Below, piece after piece: positions 11,068 to 19,946 of a DNA stretch of 61,775 nt. The stretch lies in assembly GCA_009691145.1 (NCBI GenBank), contig SHVG01000002.1, forward strand, positions 1 through 61,775, written 5' to 3'. How positions within the stretch are numbered: the stretch's first letter is position 1; each line of letters opens with the position of its first letter. The position numbers were made by a program, and so were the translations under genes. This DNA is from Candidatus Planktophila sp. (lineage in GTDB: Bacteria > Actinomycetota > Actinomycetes > Nanopelagicales > Nanopelagicaceae). The notes beneath the pieces are model-generated. The model searched no databases. It was not told the origin of the DNA and worked only from the letters and a program-made list of their open reading frames with translations.

Positions 11068-11190
11068 ATGACAAACCTTGCCGCCGAAACTCTTCGCGAA
11101 CTTCCAATGCCGGCCGCTGCATATGGCCTCGTAACTTTCGGCATTCTCTCGCTTTTTCTTTACTTAGCACTTCGCTTAGACCGGGATTAA
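11068..11190 (+). CDS. Small conserved single-pass membrane protein upstream of nadD
   Basis: A 40-codon ORF below the track cut-off: MTNLAAETLRELPMPAAAYG, then a hydrophobic segment (LVTFGILSLFLYLALRL) ending in RDRD-like charge (LDRD). One transmembrane helix spans about residues 17-36, with a short amphipathic N-terminus. It begins six bases after a TAGGAT box and ends two bases before the TTG of nadD, so nadD translation probably depends on it. From memory, small proteins with an LRELPMPA-type start and one helix occur in this position in other actinobacteria, which supports a real gene. Its function is unknown to me. Confidence 0.7.
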   Translation: MTNLAAETLRELPMPAAAYGLVTFGILSLFLYLALRLDRD

Positions 11191-11191
11191 T

Positions 11192-11740
11192 TTGTCCCGA
11201 GTAGGTATTTACGGCGGAACATTTGACCCGATTCACAACGGTCATCTGCATGTAATAAGCCAACTCATTGAAAAGAAGATTATCGATCGTTTAATTCTTG
11301 TTCCCGCCGGCCAGCCACTGCTTCGTGAGAATGCACCCATAGCATCGGGGGCCGACCGCCGCACGATGTGCCAGTTAGCGATTTCAACACTACCTCTAGA
11401 TATTGCATCCCATGTTGAGCTCAATCCCATTGAGATTTTGCGCGAGGGGCCCAGCTATGCAATCGACACCGTTGAAGCCGTGCGCAGTACCTACCCCGAC
11501 GATGAGATTTTTCTGATTATGGGCGCCGATGCATATTCAAAGATCGATCAGTGGCACCGCGCCGATGAGCTACATGCAATGGTCTCAATAATCTCTATTA
11601 ACCGCCCAGGCTTTGCCTCACATGGCATCGATATCGCAGCCCTGGATGTATCGGCCACTTCAGTTCGCACAGGTTTGAAGGCGGATGTGCCGGAAATCGT
11701 CGCGGCATTTATACGCGAGAATACGCTCTATGACAATTAG
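11192..11740 (+). CDS. nadD: Nicotinate-nucleotide adenylyltransferase
   Basis: Makes deamido-NAD from nicotinate mononucleotide and ATP. The 182-aa protein starts with TTG and immediately shows the nucleotidyltransferase signature VGIYGGTFDPIHNGHL. It has LIMGADAY in the middle and the C-terminal VSATSVRTGL (ISSTxxR-type) motif. The TTG start is supported because the signature begins at residue 4 and the upstream small ORF ends two bases before it. It overlaps rsfS by 11 bases. The nadD-rsfS-phosphatase run is conserved in actinobacteria. Confidence 0.94.
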   Translation: MSRVGIYGGTFDPIHNGHLHVISQLIEKKIIDRLILVPAGQPLLRENAPIASGADRRTMCQLAISTLPLDIASHVELNPIEILREGPSYAIDTVEAVRSTYPDDEIFLIMGADAYSKIDQWHRADELHAMVSIISINRPGFASHGIDIAALDVSATSVRTGLKADVPEIVAAFIRENTLYDN

Positions 11741-12107
11741 CGCACGCACTCTAGAAATTACCCAAGCGGCAGCGGTTGCAGTAATCGAAAAGATTGGCAC
11801 CGATTTAGTAGCTATCGATTTATCTGATCAGTTAGTGCTGAGCGAGGTTTTTCTTATCGCTACTGGACAAAATGTTGCACAGGTCGATGCAATTGCCGAT
11901 GAGGTTGAGCGTCAATTAATTGCAATCGGTGAAAAACCTGCACGCTGCGAAAAAGGTGCCGAGTGGATTCTGCTTGATTACTCAGATTTAGTTGTTCATA
12001 TTCAAAGTACTGAGCTCCGTAAGTACTACATGCTCGATCGCTTATGGAACGATTGTCCAACGATTGATTTAGATGCCGTGAAAGCCGCCGCAGTACATGG
12101 CCGGTAA
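11730..12107 (+). CDS. rsfS: Ribosomal silencing factor RsfS
   Basis: Binds ribosomal protein L14 and blocks subunit joining when nutrients are scarce. The start at ATG 11730 gives 125 aa (MTISARTLEITQAAA). The 140-aa track version begins inside nadD. Family motifs include the DLSDQLVLSEVFLIATG region, CEKGAEWILLDYSDLVVHI and the RKYYMLDRLW segment. It overlaps nadD at its start and the phosphatase gene at its end by 11 bases each, so the three genes are tightly coupled. Confidence 0.93.
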   Translation: MTISARTLEITQAAAVAVIEKIGTDLVAIDLSDQLVLSEVFLIATGQNVAQVDAIADEVERQLIAIGEKPARCEKGAEWILLDYSDLVVHIQSTELRKYYMLDRLWNDCPTIDLDAVKAAAVHGR

Positions 12108-12747
12108 TCGCGTACTTTTATGGCGTCATGGCCAAACTGATTGGAACATGGTTAACCGTTTTCAAGGTCACTCAGATATTGCACTCAATGATGTAGGTCG
12201 CTATCAAGTGCAACATGCTGCAGAGATTTTGGCGGGCATGAACCCTACGTCGATTATTTCAAGTGATTTAGGCCGTGCGCGCGAAACCGCGCAAGCCTTA
12301 GCAAATCTCGTTGGTCTTAGCGTTACTACTTATGAAAATCTACGCGAGACAAATGGTGGTCTGTGGGAGGGCAAGACTGGGGCTGAAAATCGCGCTGAAG
12401 ATTTTCAAAACTTTATTCGTTGGATTGATGGCGATGACAACCCTGCCGGCACTACTGGTGAAAAGCGCAGCGAAGTCGCCGCACGTGCAGTGGGTGTAAT
12501 CAATAAAGCGTTAGAAGGAAAAACAGATCAACTTTTAGTTGTTGCAACTCATGGCGGTACCGCGCGCTGTGTTTTAGGTCAGCTCTTGCAACTTCCACTT
12601 TCACACTGGGGTGTAATCGGCGGACTTTCAAATGCATCGTGGTCGATTCTCGAACGCAATCCACGTCAATGGAATTTAATCGAACACAACGCAGGTTCTA
12701 TCCCAGAGCCTGTCTATGGCGAAGAAAGCGGCGCGACTACTTCGTAA
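12097..12747 (+). CDS. Histidine phosphatase family protein (glucosyl-3-phosphoglycerate phosphatase/phosphoglycerate mutase-like)
   Basis: The 216-aa protein belongs to the histidine phosphatase superfamily: the RHG motif WRHGQTDWN at residues 7-15, the phosphate-binding SSDLGRARETAQAL and the second catalytic histidine in VVATHGGTARC. Its place directly after rsfS matches mycobacterial GpgP, which dephosphorylates glucosyl-3-phosphoglycerate during methylglucose polysaccharide synthesis. Position alone does not prove that substrate, and cofactor-dependent mutases or other sugar-phosphate phosphatases look similar. It overlaps rsfS by 11 bases. Confidence 0.85.
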   Translation: MAGNRVLLWRHGQTDWNMVNRFQGHSDIALNDVGRYQVQHAAEILAGMNPTSIISSDLGRARETAQALANLVGLSVTTYENLRETNGGLWEGKTGAENRAEDFQNFIRWIDGDDNPAGTTGEKRSEVAARAVGVINKALEGKTDQLLVVATHGGTARCVLGQLLQLPLSHWGVIGGLSNASWSILERNPRQWNLIEHNAGSIPEPVYGEESGATTS

Positions 12748-12782
12748 ATCATGCGGTAAGGTTTGCCTCTTCCCAAGTGATT

Positions 12783-12855
12783 GGGGCTGTGGCGCAGCTG
12801 GTAGCGCACCTGCATGGCATGCAGGGGGTCAGGGGTTCAAATCCCCTCAGCTCCA
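12783..12855 (+). tRNA. tRNA-Ala (GGC anticodon)
   Basis: A full cloverleaf can be drawn: acceptor GGGGCTG with CAGCTCC, D stem GCGC/GCGC, anticodon stem CCTGC/GCAGG with loop ATGGCAT (anticodon GGC), a 5-base variable region GGGTC, T stem AGGGG/CCCCT with loop TTCAAAT, and discriminator A at 12855. CCA is not encoded; the next bases are CGT and then the leuS ATG. The length is 73 bases. The 843-aa version of leuS in the track begins inside this tRNA. A weak TAAGGT box at about 12756 could be its promoter. Confidence 0.95.
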
Positions 12856-12858
12856 CGT

Positions 12859-15345
12859 ATGAATATAGATAGTACAAACGAGGCGCACGCGGCATATGAC
12901 TTCGCCTACGTGCAGGAAAAGTGGCTGCCAGTTTGGGATCAGATTCAACCATTTAAATCAGGTCGCAGTGATGACAAACGCCCTAAGAAATATGTTTTGG
13001 ATATGTTTCCTTATCCATCGGGTGATTTACATATGGGCCATGCCGAGGCCTACGCACTCGGAGATGTAATCGCACGTTATTGGATTCAAAAGGGCTTCAA
13101 CGTTATGCACCCAATCGCTTGGGATGCATTTGGTTTGCCTGCAGAAAATGCTGCGATCAAGCGCAATGAAAATCCAAAGATTTGGACCTACGAGAACATC
13201 GCGGTGCAGAAAGCATCAATGCGCCGCTTTGCATGTTCTTTTGACTGGGATCGCGTCTTTAATACATGCGACCCCGAGTACTACAAATGGAACCAATGGC
13301 TATTTTTGCAGCTATACGAGCGCGGTCTTGCTTATCGCAAAGACTCGGCCGTTAACTGGTGCCCCAGCTGCCAGACTGTTTTAGCTAACGAGCAGGTTAT
13401 TGCAGGCTTATGCGAGCGTTGCGATACCCCAGTAACTAAAAAGAAGTTAAACCAGTGGTATTTCAAGATTACCGATTACGCCGATCGATTATTAGATGAC
13501 ATGGTCCAGCTTGAAGGCAAGTGGCCTGAAAAAGTCTTGATGATGCAGCGCAACTGGATCGGCCGTTCAACTGGTGCCAATGTCTCCTTTGTTTTTGAGG
13601 GGCGCAACCAGCCCGTTACGGTTTACACAACACGTCCCGATACTTTATTTGGCGCAACTTTTATGGTCGTTGCCGCCGATAGCGAGTTAGCTGCTGAGCT
13701 TGCAGTTGGTTCGGGTGTTGAAACTGAATTCGCTGCATACCTTGAAAAGATTAAGGCCGATAGCGATATAGATCGCCTTGCAACGGATCGCCCCAAGAGC
13801 GGCGTGTTTTTAAATCGCTATGCAATCAATCCAGTTAACGGTGCAAAGCTACCGATTTGGGCAAGTGATTATGTTTTAGCCGATTACGGCACTGGTGCGA
13901 TTATGGCCGTGCCAGCACATGATCAGCGCGACTTAGATTTTGCACGAGCAATGAAACTGCCTGTCACAGTGGTCGTTGATACCGGGGAAGAGGATCCAAA
14001 CTCCAGCGGTGTTGCAACCGTTGGCAATGGCGTATTAGTTAACTCTGGCGCCCTCAATGGCATGAACAAGGCCGATGCAATCACTGCGATTAATGCCCAG
14101 CTTGAAGCAGATGGTCTTGGCAAATCTGCACGCAACTATCGTCTGCGCGACTGGCTTGTTTCGCGTCAGCGCTATTGGGGCACGCCGATTCCAATTATTC
14201 ACTGCCCGCAATGCGGTGAGGTCCCAGTGCCTGCAGATCAACTTCCATTAACCCTGCCAAATGCCGAAGGTTTAGATTTAAAACCTAAGGGAACATCACC
14301 GTTAGGGGCTGCAACTGATTGGGTTAATGTTAAATGCCCAAAGTGCAAAGGCGATGCCAAGCGCGATACCGATACGATGGATACCTTCGTCGACTCTTCT
14401 TGGTACTACTTGCGTTATCCATCATCGACTAATCACGCTGAGCCTTTTTCAAAGAAGGATGTAGAAACCTGGTTGCCGGTAGATCAATACGTCGGCGGTG
14501 TAACACATGCAATCTTGCACCTTTTATATAGCCGCTTCTTTACTAAAGTTTTAAACGATATGGGAATGCTCGATTTCAATGAGCCTTTCACATGTCTATT
14601 AAATCAAGGCATGGTCGTTATGGATGGCTCTGTAATGTCGAAGAGCCGTGGAAATCTCGTTCGCTTATCTGATGAGCTCGAACACCACGGCGTCGATGCA
14701 ATCCGTTTATCGATGGTCTTCGCCGGACCTCCTGAAGATGATGTTGATTGGTCAGATGTATCACCATCGGGATCGGTTAAGTTCTTATCGCGTGCTTGGC
14801 GCTTATCGGGTGATGTAACAAGTGCGCCAGGAATTGATTTCTCAACTGGTGATATCTCACTTCGCAAGGCAACACATAAAGCTTTGCACGATGCTGATTT
14901 CGCCGTTGGATCATTTCGTTTTAATGTCGCAGTTGCCCGCGTGATGGAGCTTGTCAATGCAACGCGCAAGGCGATCGATTCGGGCGCTGGAGCTGGCGAT
15001 CCTGCGGTGCGCGAGGCCGTTGAAGCCATCGCAATCATGTTGTCATTAGTTGCACCCTTTACTGCCGAAGAGATGTGGGAGCGCTTAGGCCACAAACCAG
15101 CAGTAGCACTGGCTGGCTGGCCAGCAGTTGATCCACAACTCCTGGTAGCCGATGCCATCACCGCCGTTGTTCAGATTAATGGCAAGATTAAAGATCGACT
15201 CGATGTCGCACCAACTATTAGTGATGCAGACCTTGAGGCTGCCGCCTTAGCGCTGCCAGCGATCGTTGACGCGCTCAAAGGTGCAACTGTCGCCAAGATC
15301 ATTACGCGCGCACCAAAGATCGTAAATATCGTTATCAACAGTTAG
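12859..15345 (+). CDS. leuS: Leucyl-tRNA synthetase
   Basis: Charges tRNA-Leu. The true start is ATG 12859 ([15 protein letters not shown]), three bases after the tRNA-Ala 3' end, giving 828 aa. Class I motifs are [13 protein letters not shown] (HIGH) near residue 58 and VMSKSRGN (KMSKS) near residue 592. The CP1 editing domain shows [13 protein letters not shown] and the [15 protein letters not shown] segment. A zinc-finger-like CPSCQTV and CERC lies near the start of CP1. No ribosome binding site fits in the three-base leader, so translation probably starts on a processed or leaderless mRNA. Confidence 0.96.
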   Translation: MNIDSTNEAHAAYDFAYVQEKWLPVWDQIQPFKSGRSDDKRPKKYVLDMFPYPSGDLHMGHAEAYALGDVIARYWIQKGFNVMHPIAWDAFGLPAENAAIKRNENPKIWTYENIAVQKASMRRFACSFDWDRVFNTCDPEYYKWNQWLFLQLYERGLAYRKDSAVNWCPSCQTVLANEQVIAGLCERCDTPVTKKKLNQWYFKITDYADRLLDDMVQLEGKWPEKVLMMQRNWIGRSTGANVSFVFEGRNQPVTVYTTRPDTLFGATFMVVAADSELAAELAVGSGVETEFAAYLEKIKADSDIDRLATDRPKSGVFLNRYAINPVNGAKLPIWASDYVLADYGTGAIMAVPAHDQRDLDFARAMKLPVTVVVDTGEEDPNSSGVATVGNGVLVNSGALNGMNKADAITAINAQLEADGLGKSARNYRLRDWLVSRQRYWGTPIPIIHCPQCGEVPVPADQLPLTLPNAEGLDLKPKGTSPLGAATDWVNVKCPKCKGDAKRDTDTMDTFVDSSWYYLRYPSSTNHAEPFSKKDVETWLPVDQYVGGVTHAILHLLYSRFFTKVLNDMGMLDFNEPFTCLLNQGMVVMDGSVMSKSRGNLVRLSDELEHHGVDAIRLSMVFAGPPEDDVDWSDVSPSGSVKFLSRAWRLSGDVTSAPGIDFSTGDISLRKATHKALHDADFAVGSFRFNVAVARVMELVNATRKAIDSGAGAGDPAVREAVEAIAIMLSLVAPFTAEEMWERLGHKPAVALAGWPAVDPQLLVADAITAVVQINGKIKDRLDVAPTISDADLEAAALALPAIVDALKGATVAKIITRAPKIVNIVINS

Positions 15346-15393
15346 TGCGCAGTAAGTAAGAGCAGGTAGGGCCCGCACGCTTGAATCGGGCAC

Positions 15394-16002
15394 ATGACAC
15401 ACTTAACTCAAGCCTTTGAAAGCATCAGCAACTGGTGGTACGAACTCCACTATTCACGCATACAAAAACGCGCACTACTTACTCTTGGTGCACTCATCAT
15501 TGTTGTCTCATCACTCATCGTTGTTCGTGGCAATAGCCACGAAGTTGTTGCACCTCCAATAGTTGCAGTAGAAATCGCTGCCCCCGAAATATTCGTTGAT
15601 GTAACTGGAGCCGTTAATGAGCCTGGTGTTTATACGTTGGCGGCTAACTCACGTGTTATCGATGCGATAAAAGCCGCGGGGGATTGCGCCCCAGGTGCTG
15701 ATCTTTCGACGATTAATCTAGCCCGTGTTTTATCTGATGGCGAACAGATCTATGTCGATGCAACGGTATTAAATAGCTCTGGTGTGCGCGTATCAAAGAC
15801 GGTGCGCAATGGCCCAATCAATCTTAATCGCGCAACTGCGGCCCAGTTAGATTCACTCGATGGTATTGGACCGGTAATCGCTAAGCGAATCATCGAGTAT
15901 CGAAAGGTTAATGGCCCATTTGCCACGATCGAGGATCTTCAAAAAGTGAGTGGAATAGGTGTAGCAAAATTCGCAACGATCAAAAGCAAACTCCGCGTTT
16001 AG
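15394..16002 (+). CDS. comEA: Competence protein ComEA (membrane-anchored DNA-binding protein)
   Basis: Binds incoming DNA at the cell surface during natural transformation. The 202-aa protein has an N-terminal cytoplasmic stretch, a transmembrane helix around residues 26-45 (LLTLGALIIVVSSLIVV) and an SLBB domain (VDVTGAVNEPGVY) from about residue 66. At the C-terminus are two helix-hairpin-helix units, INLNRATAAQLDSLDGIGPV and the VSGIGVAKFATIKSKL end. It precedes comEC, the DNA channel, as usual. A short GC-rich inverted repeat (GCCCG/CGGGC) lies just before the ATG, and there is no obvious ribosome binding site. Confidence 0.93.
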   Translation: MTHLTQAFESISNWWYELHYSRIQKRALLTLGALIIVVSSLIVVRGNSHEVVAPPIVAVEIAAPEIFVDVTGAVNEPGVYTLAANSRVIDAIKAAGDCAPGADLSTINLARVLSDGEQIYVDATVLNSSGVRVSKTVRNGPINLNRATAAQLDSLDGIGPVIAKRIIEYRKVNGPFATIEDLQKVSGIGVAKFATIKSKLRV

Positions 16003-16016
16003 CCGATTATCGGGCG

Positions 16017-18242
16017 ATGGCAGTTGGCGCAGCTATCTGGCTGGGAGCACTGCTCCAAAGTGCAACTGCACCGTGGCGAATCAGTATTTGTGCTCTTGCG
16101 CTAACGCTTTTTTCATTATTTAGTCGTAAGTTTCGCTTTACGGTCATTATCACTGCGCTGCTACTTGGTTCGACGGTAATGTCACTGCGCGAGGCCTCTC
16201 TGGCGCATTCGCAGATCGCCAAGCTATACGGTCAATCGGTAGATGTGATTGCTCAAGTTGTAACCGATCCCAATCAAACAACCTCTGGAAACTACAGTTT
16301 TCTGGCACGAGCTATCTATGTTGCTACGCCAGCTGGTTCGTATGGAATGCGCGTGCCGATCCGTGTGATTACACCTAAGAAAAGCGTGCTCGGGCTGCTA
16401 CCCGGACAAAGCTTTAGGGCTACTGCTCGATTAGTAACGAGTAAAGAGGCACGCGTCGGTGCACTCGTGTTAATCGATGGCGATGTGAGCGTTATTACGC
16501 AGGCATCGCGCTGGGCCAACTCATTGGCGGCGATTAGATATGGACTGCGAGATTTATCGGGTGATGGCGATGCTGGTGCACTAATTCCCGGAATGGTTCT
16601 GGGTGATACCTCCAAGCAGAGCTTAGAGTTTAAAACCGCCATGAAGCGTTCGGGCTTAACACATCTAGTTGCAGTAAGTGGGGCGAATTTTGCAATAGTT
16701 TCAAGTTTTGTCTTATGGTGTATGCAGTTTCTCTTTATGCGCATGAAACTGCGCTTGAGCGCAACGGCAATCGCATTGATTTGTTTTATCGCACTAGTGC
16801 GCCCTTCGCCATCGGTATTACGTGCAGCTGCTATGGCCGCGGTTCTATTAATCGCACAGGGTACACACCGCGGTCGCGATTCTCTGCCAGCGTTAGGTTT
16901 TGCTATCGGCGCAGTTGTCGTTGCTGATCCATGGCAGGCGCGTGATGCTGGCTTTGCCCTCTCTGTTATGGCAACGGCGGGTCTACTCTTATTTGCACCC
17001 CTTGTTGTTGAAAAACTCGCGCGATTCATGCCGGAAAAACTCGCACAAGCTTTAGCCCCACCACTTGCCGCAATTATTTTCTGTTCACCAGTTTTAGTCG
17101 CACTCGCAGGTTATTTATCCCCCATAAGCATTATCGCTAACTTATTAGCGGCCCCAGCCGTTGGCCCCATAACGATTCTGGGCTTCATAGCTGCGCTGAT
17201 TTCACCATTTGCACCGATTATCAGTGCCGTACTGATCTGGCTTATTAGATATCCAGCTGGTTTTATTGCAGCTGTTGCGACCTGGGCTGCGCAGTTTCCG
17301 GTCTTAACTCTGCGCACCGGCAGTATTGGCTTTCTTATCGTTGCGATTTTCACATTAACGCTCTGGCTCTTTAAAAGATATATAAAGGCAGTCTCCATCA
17401 TCGCACTTGTTTTAATTCTTGCGCTGACCTGGCTGCAACGTTGGCCAGCAGGCCAGTGGCAGATAGCAAACTGCGACGTTGGACAAGGCGATTCGATGGT
17501 TATCAACCTTGGTAATCACCGCGCCATTGTTCTAGATGTTGGCCCTGATTCGGTATTGGAGGATCGATGTTTAAGGGCTCTAGGTGTTAATGAGATTCCG
17601 CTTATGATCCTTTCGCACTTTCACACCGACCATGTTGGTGGATTAAGCGGAGCGATTAACAACCGTGTTGTTTCACAGCTTTGGGTTAGCACAAATGCCG
17701 AACCTTTGATGGAGAGCGCACATGTTGCATCTCTTATGAAGGGTGTAGAGATTGTGATGCCGCAACGCCAATTTAGTGCACAAGTTGCACAGTTCACGAT
17801 TAAAGTTTTATGGCCCGCAAGTGGCACACATGTATTTGCATCTATGCCCGGGGATGGTTCGGCAGTTAATAACTCCAGCATCGCCGTACTTATCGCCTCG
17901 AGTGATTTCACTCTATTCGCCGGCGGTGATATAGAGCCAGCTGTCCAACATGAGTTAGTCGGTGATTTCAACGGAGTGGATATTTATAAAGTCTCACACC
18001 ATGGATCCAGATATCAGGACGAGGGGCTCATGGCCGCCCTTGATCCACAGGTCGCCGTAATCAGCGTGGGCGCCAAGAATGCATACGGACACCCGGCGCC
18101 ACAGACCGTAGAGGCGCTGACTAGACTCGGGGCAGAAGTTGTTCGAACCGATATCAGCGGAGCACTAAGCATCACTGCAAAGGCCCATCAGATTAGAGTT
18201 CGTACAAGTAAGGGCCGGTTTAATCTCTTTCGATTGGGGTAG
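16017..18242 (+). CDS. comEC: ComEC/Rec2 family DNA uptake channel
   Basis: Polytopic membrane protein that carries single-stranded DNA into the cytoplasm. The 741-aa length is typical. The order is N-terminal helices, the DUF4131-like region and OB-like segment, and the competence core (SGLTHLVAVSGANFAIV) near residue 220. A block of helices follows, and a C-terminal metallo-beta-lactamase-like domain has SHFHTDHVGG near residue 531 and KVSHHGSRYQD. ATG 16017 follows comEA by 14 bases. No comEB is between them, as in other actinobacteria. Confidence 0.94.
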   Translation: MAVGAAIWLGALLQSATAPWRISICALALTLFSLFSRKFRFTVIITALLLGSTVMSLREASLAHSQIAKLYGQSVDVIAQVVTDPNQTTSGNYSFLARAIYVATPAGSYGMRVPIRVITPKKSVLGLLPGQSFRATARLVTSKEARVGALVLIDGDVSVITQASRWANSLAAIRYGLRDLSGDGDAGALIPGMVLGDTSKQSLEFKTAMKRSGLTHLVAVSGANFAIVSSFVLWCMQFLFMRMKLRLSATAIALICFIALVRPSPSVLRAAAMAAVLLIAQGTHRGRDSLPALGFAIGAVVVADPWQARDAGFALSVMATAGLLLFAPLVVEKLARFMPEKLAQALAPPLAAIIFCSPVLVALAGYLSPISIIANLLAAPAVGPITILGFIAALISPFAPIISAVLIWLIRYPAGFIAAVATWAAQFPVLTLRTGSIGFLIVAIFTLTLWLFKRYIKAVSIIALVLILALTWLQRWPAGQWQIANCDVGQGDSMVINLGNHRAIVLDVGPDSVLEDRCLRALGVNEIPLMILSHFHTDHVGGLSGAINNRVVSQLWVSTNAEPLMESAHVASLMKGVEIVMPQRQFSAQVAQFTIKVLWPASGTHVFASMPGDGSAVNNSSIAVLIASSDFTLFAGGDIEPAVQHELVGDFNGVDIYKVSHHGSRYQDEGLMAALDPQVAVISVGAKNAYGHPAPQTVEALTRLGAEVVRTDISGALSITAKAHQIRVRTSKGRFNLFRLG

Positions 18243-18246
18243 CGAT

Positions 18247-19209
18247 ATGAATGCCTTCTATCTCATCCTTGGCTCAGAGGGCGCGCTCTCAGATCGTGCG
18301 ATTAATAAACTGACTGCGCAGTTCAAAGAGAGCAACTTCGAGATTACAAATCTCTTTGCCGCTGAAACTATCGTGGGCGATATCGCCGATGCCCTTGCGC
18401 CATCTCTATTTTCAGAGCGCCGCGCCTTGATTCTGCGTGATTTACAGGATCTACCCGAAGATAATCGCGAGGAGATAACGAGGTATTTAACTAGCCCCGA
18501 TGAGACAATGACCGTTGTCTTTGTTCATAAAGGTGGCGTTAAAGGTAAAGCCTTACTTGATGCGATTAAGAGAGTTAAACCTGAAATAATTACCTGTGAG
18601 CCGTTAAAGAAAGAGGCTGAGAAGGAGGGCTTTGTTAGGGAGCTCTTTCTAGATATCGGGCGCAAAGCAACCTCTGGCGCTGTCAGTGCCTTAGTGGGTG
18701 CACTCGGCAGTGACATGCGCGAACTTCAAGCCGCTGTTTCGCAGATCGCCGCCGACGCGCCCGCTGGAGTAATCGATGAGGTAATGATCGATAAGTTTCA
18801 TCAAGGTCGGATTGAAACAACTGGATTCGATGTCGCCGATGCAACTCTGGATGGCAACTTATCTGGGGCCTTAGTTGCACTTCGCAGCGCACTTGAAACC
18901 GGAACTGATCCAGTAATGATTACGAGTGCGATCGCTTCGGCGTTGCGCTCTCTTGCAAAGGTATCGGGTGCTAATCGTGGTACTAAATCCTTCGAATTAG
19001 CTGGCCAATTAGGTATGGCGCCATGGCAGATTGATAAGGCCCGTCGCCAACTTCATCGCTGGTCTCCCGCTGCCCTGGCAGATGCAGTGGGGGTTATCGC
19101 CACGGCCGATGCCGAGGTTAAAGGTGCGGCCAGTGATCCGATCTACGCTCTCGAAAAGGCTGTAACTCGCATCGCAACGCTTCAATCAGGGGTCGCGCGC
19201 GCAATTTGA
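18247..19209 (+). CDS. holA: DNA polymerase III delta subunit
   Basis: Part of the clamp loader that opens the sliding clamp. The 320-aa protein begins MNAFYLILGSEGALSDRAI and has the family features LRDLQDLPED, VFVHKGGVKGKALLDAIK and a C-terminal helical domain with QLGMAPWQIDKARRQLHRW. It starts four bases after the comEC stop. The comEA-comEC-holA order is conserved in actinobacteria. Its stop codon overlaps the -35 element proposed for rplU. Confidence 0.93.
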   Translation: MNAFYLILGSEGALSDRAINKLTAQFKESNFEITNLFAAETIVGDIADALAPSLFSERRALILRDLQDLPEDNREEITRYLTSPDETMTVVFVHKGGVKGKALLDAIKRVKPEIITCEPLKKEAEKEGFVRELFLDIGRKATSGAVSALVGALGSDMRELQAAVSQIAADAPAGVIDEVMIDKFHQGRIETTGFDVADATLDGNLSGALVALRSALETGTDPVMITSAIASALRSLAKVSGANRGTKSFELAGQLGMAPWQIDKARRQLHRWSPAALADAVGVIATADAEVKGAASDPIYALEKAVTRIATLQSGVARAI

Positions 19210-19235
19210 CCATAAGGGGCGCCCATCCGTACTCT
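19206..19235 (+). promoter_or_regulatory. Promoter of rplU-rpmA
   Basis: TTGACC at 19206-19211, an 18-base spacer and TACTCT at 19230-19235. Transcription would begin near 19242 and leave a leader of about 46 bases. The -35 overlaps the holA stop codon. Confidence 0.55.
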
Positions 19236-19243
19236 TATCCTCT

Positions 19244-19266
19244 GCCCGCCGGCCATTTGAGCGGGC
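19244..19266 (+). promoter_or_regulatory. Hairpin in the rplU leader
   Basis: GCCCGC and GCGGGC form a 6-bp GC stem around an 11-base loop just upstream of the GGAG ribosome binding site and the GTG start. Known L21 leaders in other phyla regulate this operon. Whether this hairpin binds L21 is inference only. Confidence 0.4.
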
Positions 19267-19287
19267 TTAATTGAACTGGAGTAAGAC

Positions 19288-19602
19288 GTGTACGCAATCG
19301 TTAAAGCTGGCGGGCGCCAGGAAAAAGTCGCAGTTGGCGACACAGTCACCGTCGATCGTATGGACGCTGCTGTTGGTGCAACTGTCTCATTTCCTGCCCT
19401 ATTGCTAGTAGATGGTGCAACTGTTACCACCGATGCAAAGAGCCTTGCCGCAGTGAAGGTAACTGGCGAAGTTCTTGAAGAGACAAAGGGTCCAAAGATC
19501 GACATCCTGCGTTACAAGAACAAGACAGGTCACCGTCGCCGCCAGGGCTTTCGTGCAAAGCTCACACGCGTAAAAATTACCGCCATCAACGGCGCGAAGT
19601 AA
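19288..19602 (+). CDS. rplU: 50S ribosomal protein L21
   Basis: Large-subunit protein that contacts 23S rRNA. The 104-aa protein has the family start [18 protein letters not shown] and the C-terminal basic signature [16 protein letters not shown]. The start is GTG, with TGGAG about nine bases upstream. It is followed by rpmA and then obg, the usual order. The RNase E/G gene that often precedes rplU in actinobacteria is absent; holA lies there instead. Confidence 0.96.
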   Translation: MYAIVKAGGRQEKVAVGDTVTVDRMDAAVGATVSFPALLLVDGATVTTDAKSLAAVKVTGEVLEETKGPKIDILRYKNKTGHRRRQGFRAKLTRVKITAINGAK

Positions 19603-19616
19603 GGGGGGCACAGTAA

Positions 19617-19871
19617 ATGGCAAGTAAGAAGGGTGTCTCCTCGACACGTAACGGTCGCGATTCAAATCCACAGTACCTCGGCATCAAGCGCTTTGCTGGA
19701 CAGGAAGTAGATGCAGGCGAGATCTTGCTCCGCCAGCGCGGAACCCATTTTCACCCAGGCAAGAACGTAGGACGCGGTAAGGATGACACCCTATTTGCAC
19801 TAGCTGCAGGTGCCGTTGAATTCGGCCGCGCTCGCGGACGTCGCGTAGTGAACGTGGTTCCGGCCGCTTAA
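19617..19871 (+). CDS. rpmA: 50S ribosomal protein L27
   Basis: L27 reaches the peptidyl transferase centre with its N-terminal tail. The 84-aa protein begins [20 protein letters not shown] and has the signature [20 protein letters not shown]. There is no cleavable N-terminal extension of the kind known from firmicutes. A strong AAGGGGGG ribosome binding site lies ahead of ATG 19617. An intrinsic terminator follows it, so rplU-rpmA is probably one short transcript. Confidence 0.97.
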   Translation: MASKKGVSSTRNGRDSNPQYLGIKRFAGQEVDAGEILLRQRGTHFHPGKNVGRGKDDTLFALAAGAVEFGRARGRRVVNVVPAA

Positions 19872-19887
19872 TTTAGGTTTCTCATAC

Positions 19888-19923
19888 AAAAGAGCGAGCC
19901 GCGAATCGTGGCTCGCTCTTTTA
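19888..19923 (+). terminator. Rho-independent terminator after rpmA
   Basis: Perfect 10-bp stem AGAGCGAGCC/GGCTCGCTCT with a 9-base loop, flanked by AAA and a TTTT tail that extend the pairing. It separates the L21-L27 unit from obg. Confidence 0.9.
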
Positions 19924-19946
19924 TTTGCTAGAAGGGAGTACACACC

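Noticed and set aside
12814-12858. N-terminal extension of the leuS ORF ([15 protein letters not shown]) in the track
   Set aside because: These codons are the 3' half of tRNA-Ala read as protein. The LeuS homologous region starts after ATG 12859.
15394-18242. Possible horizontally acquired DNA-uptake island (comEA-comEC)
   Set aside because: The genes lie in the usual actinobacterial position before holA, with composition like the surroundings and the expected order.
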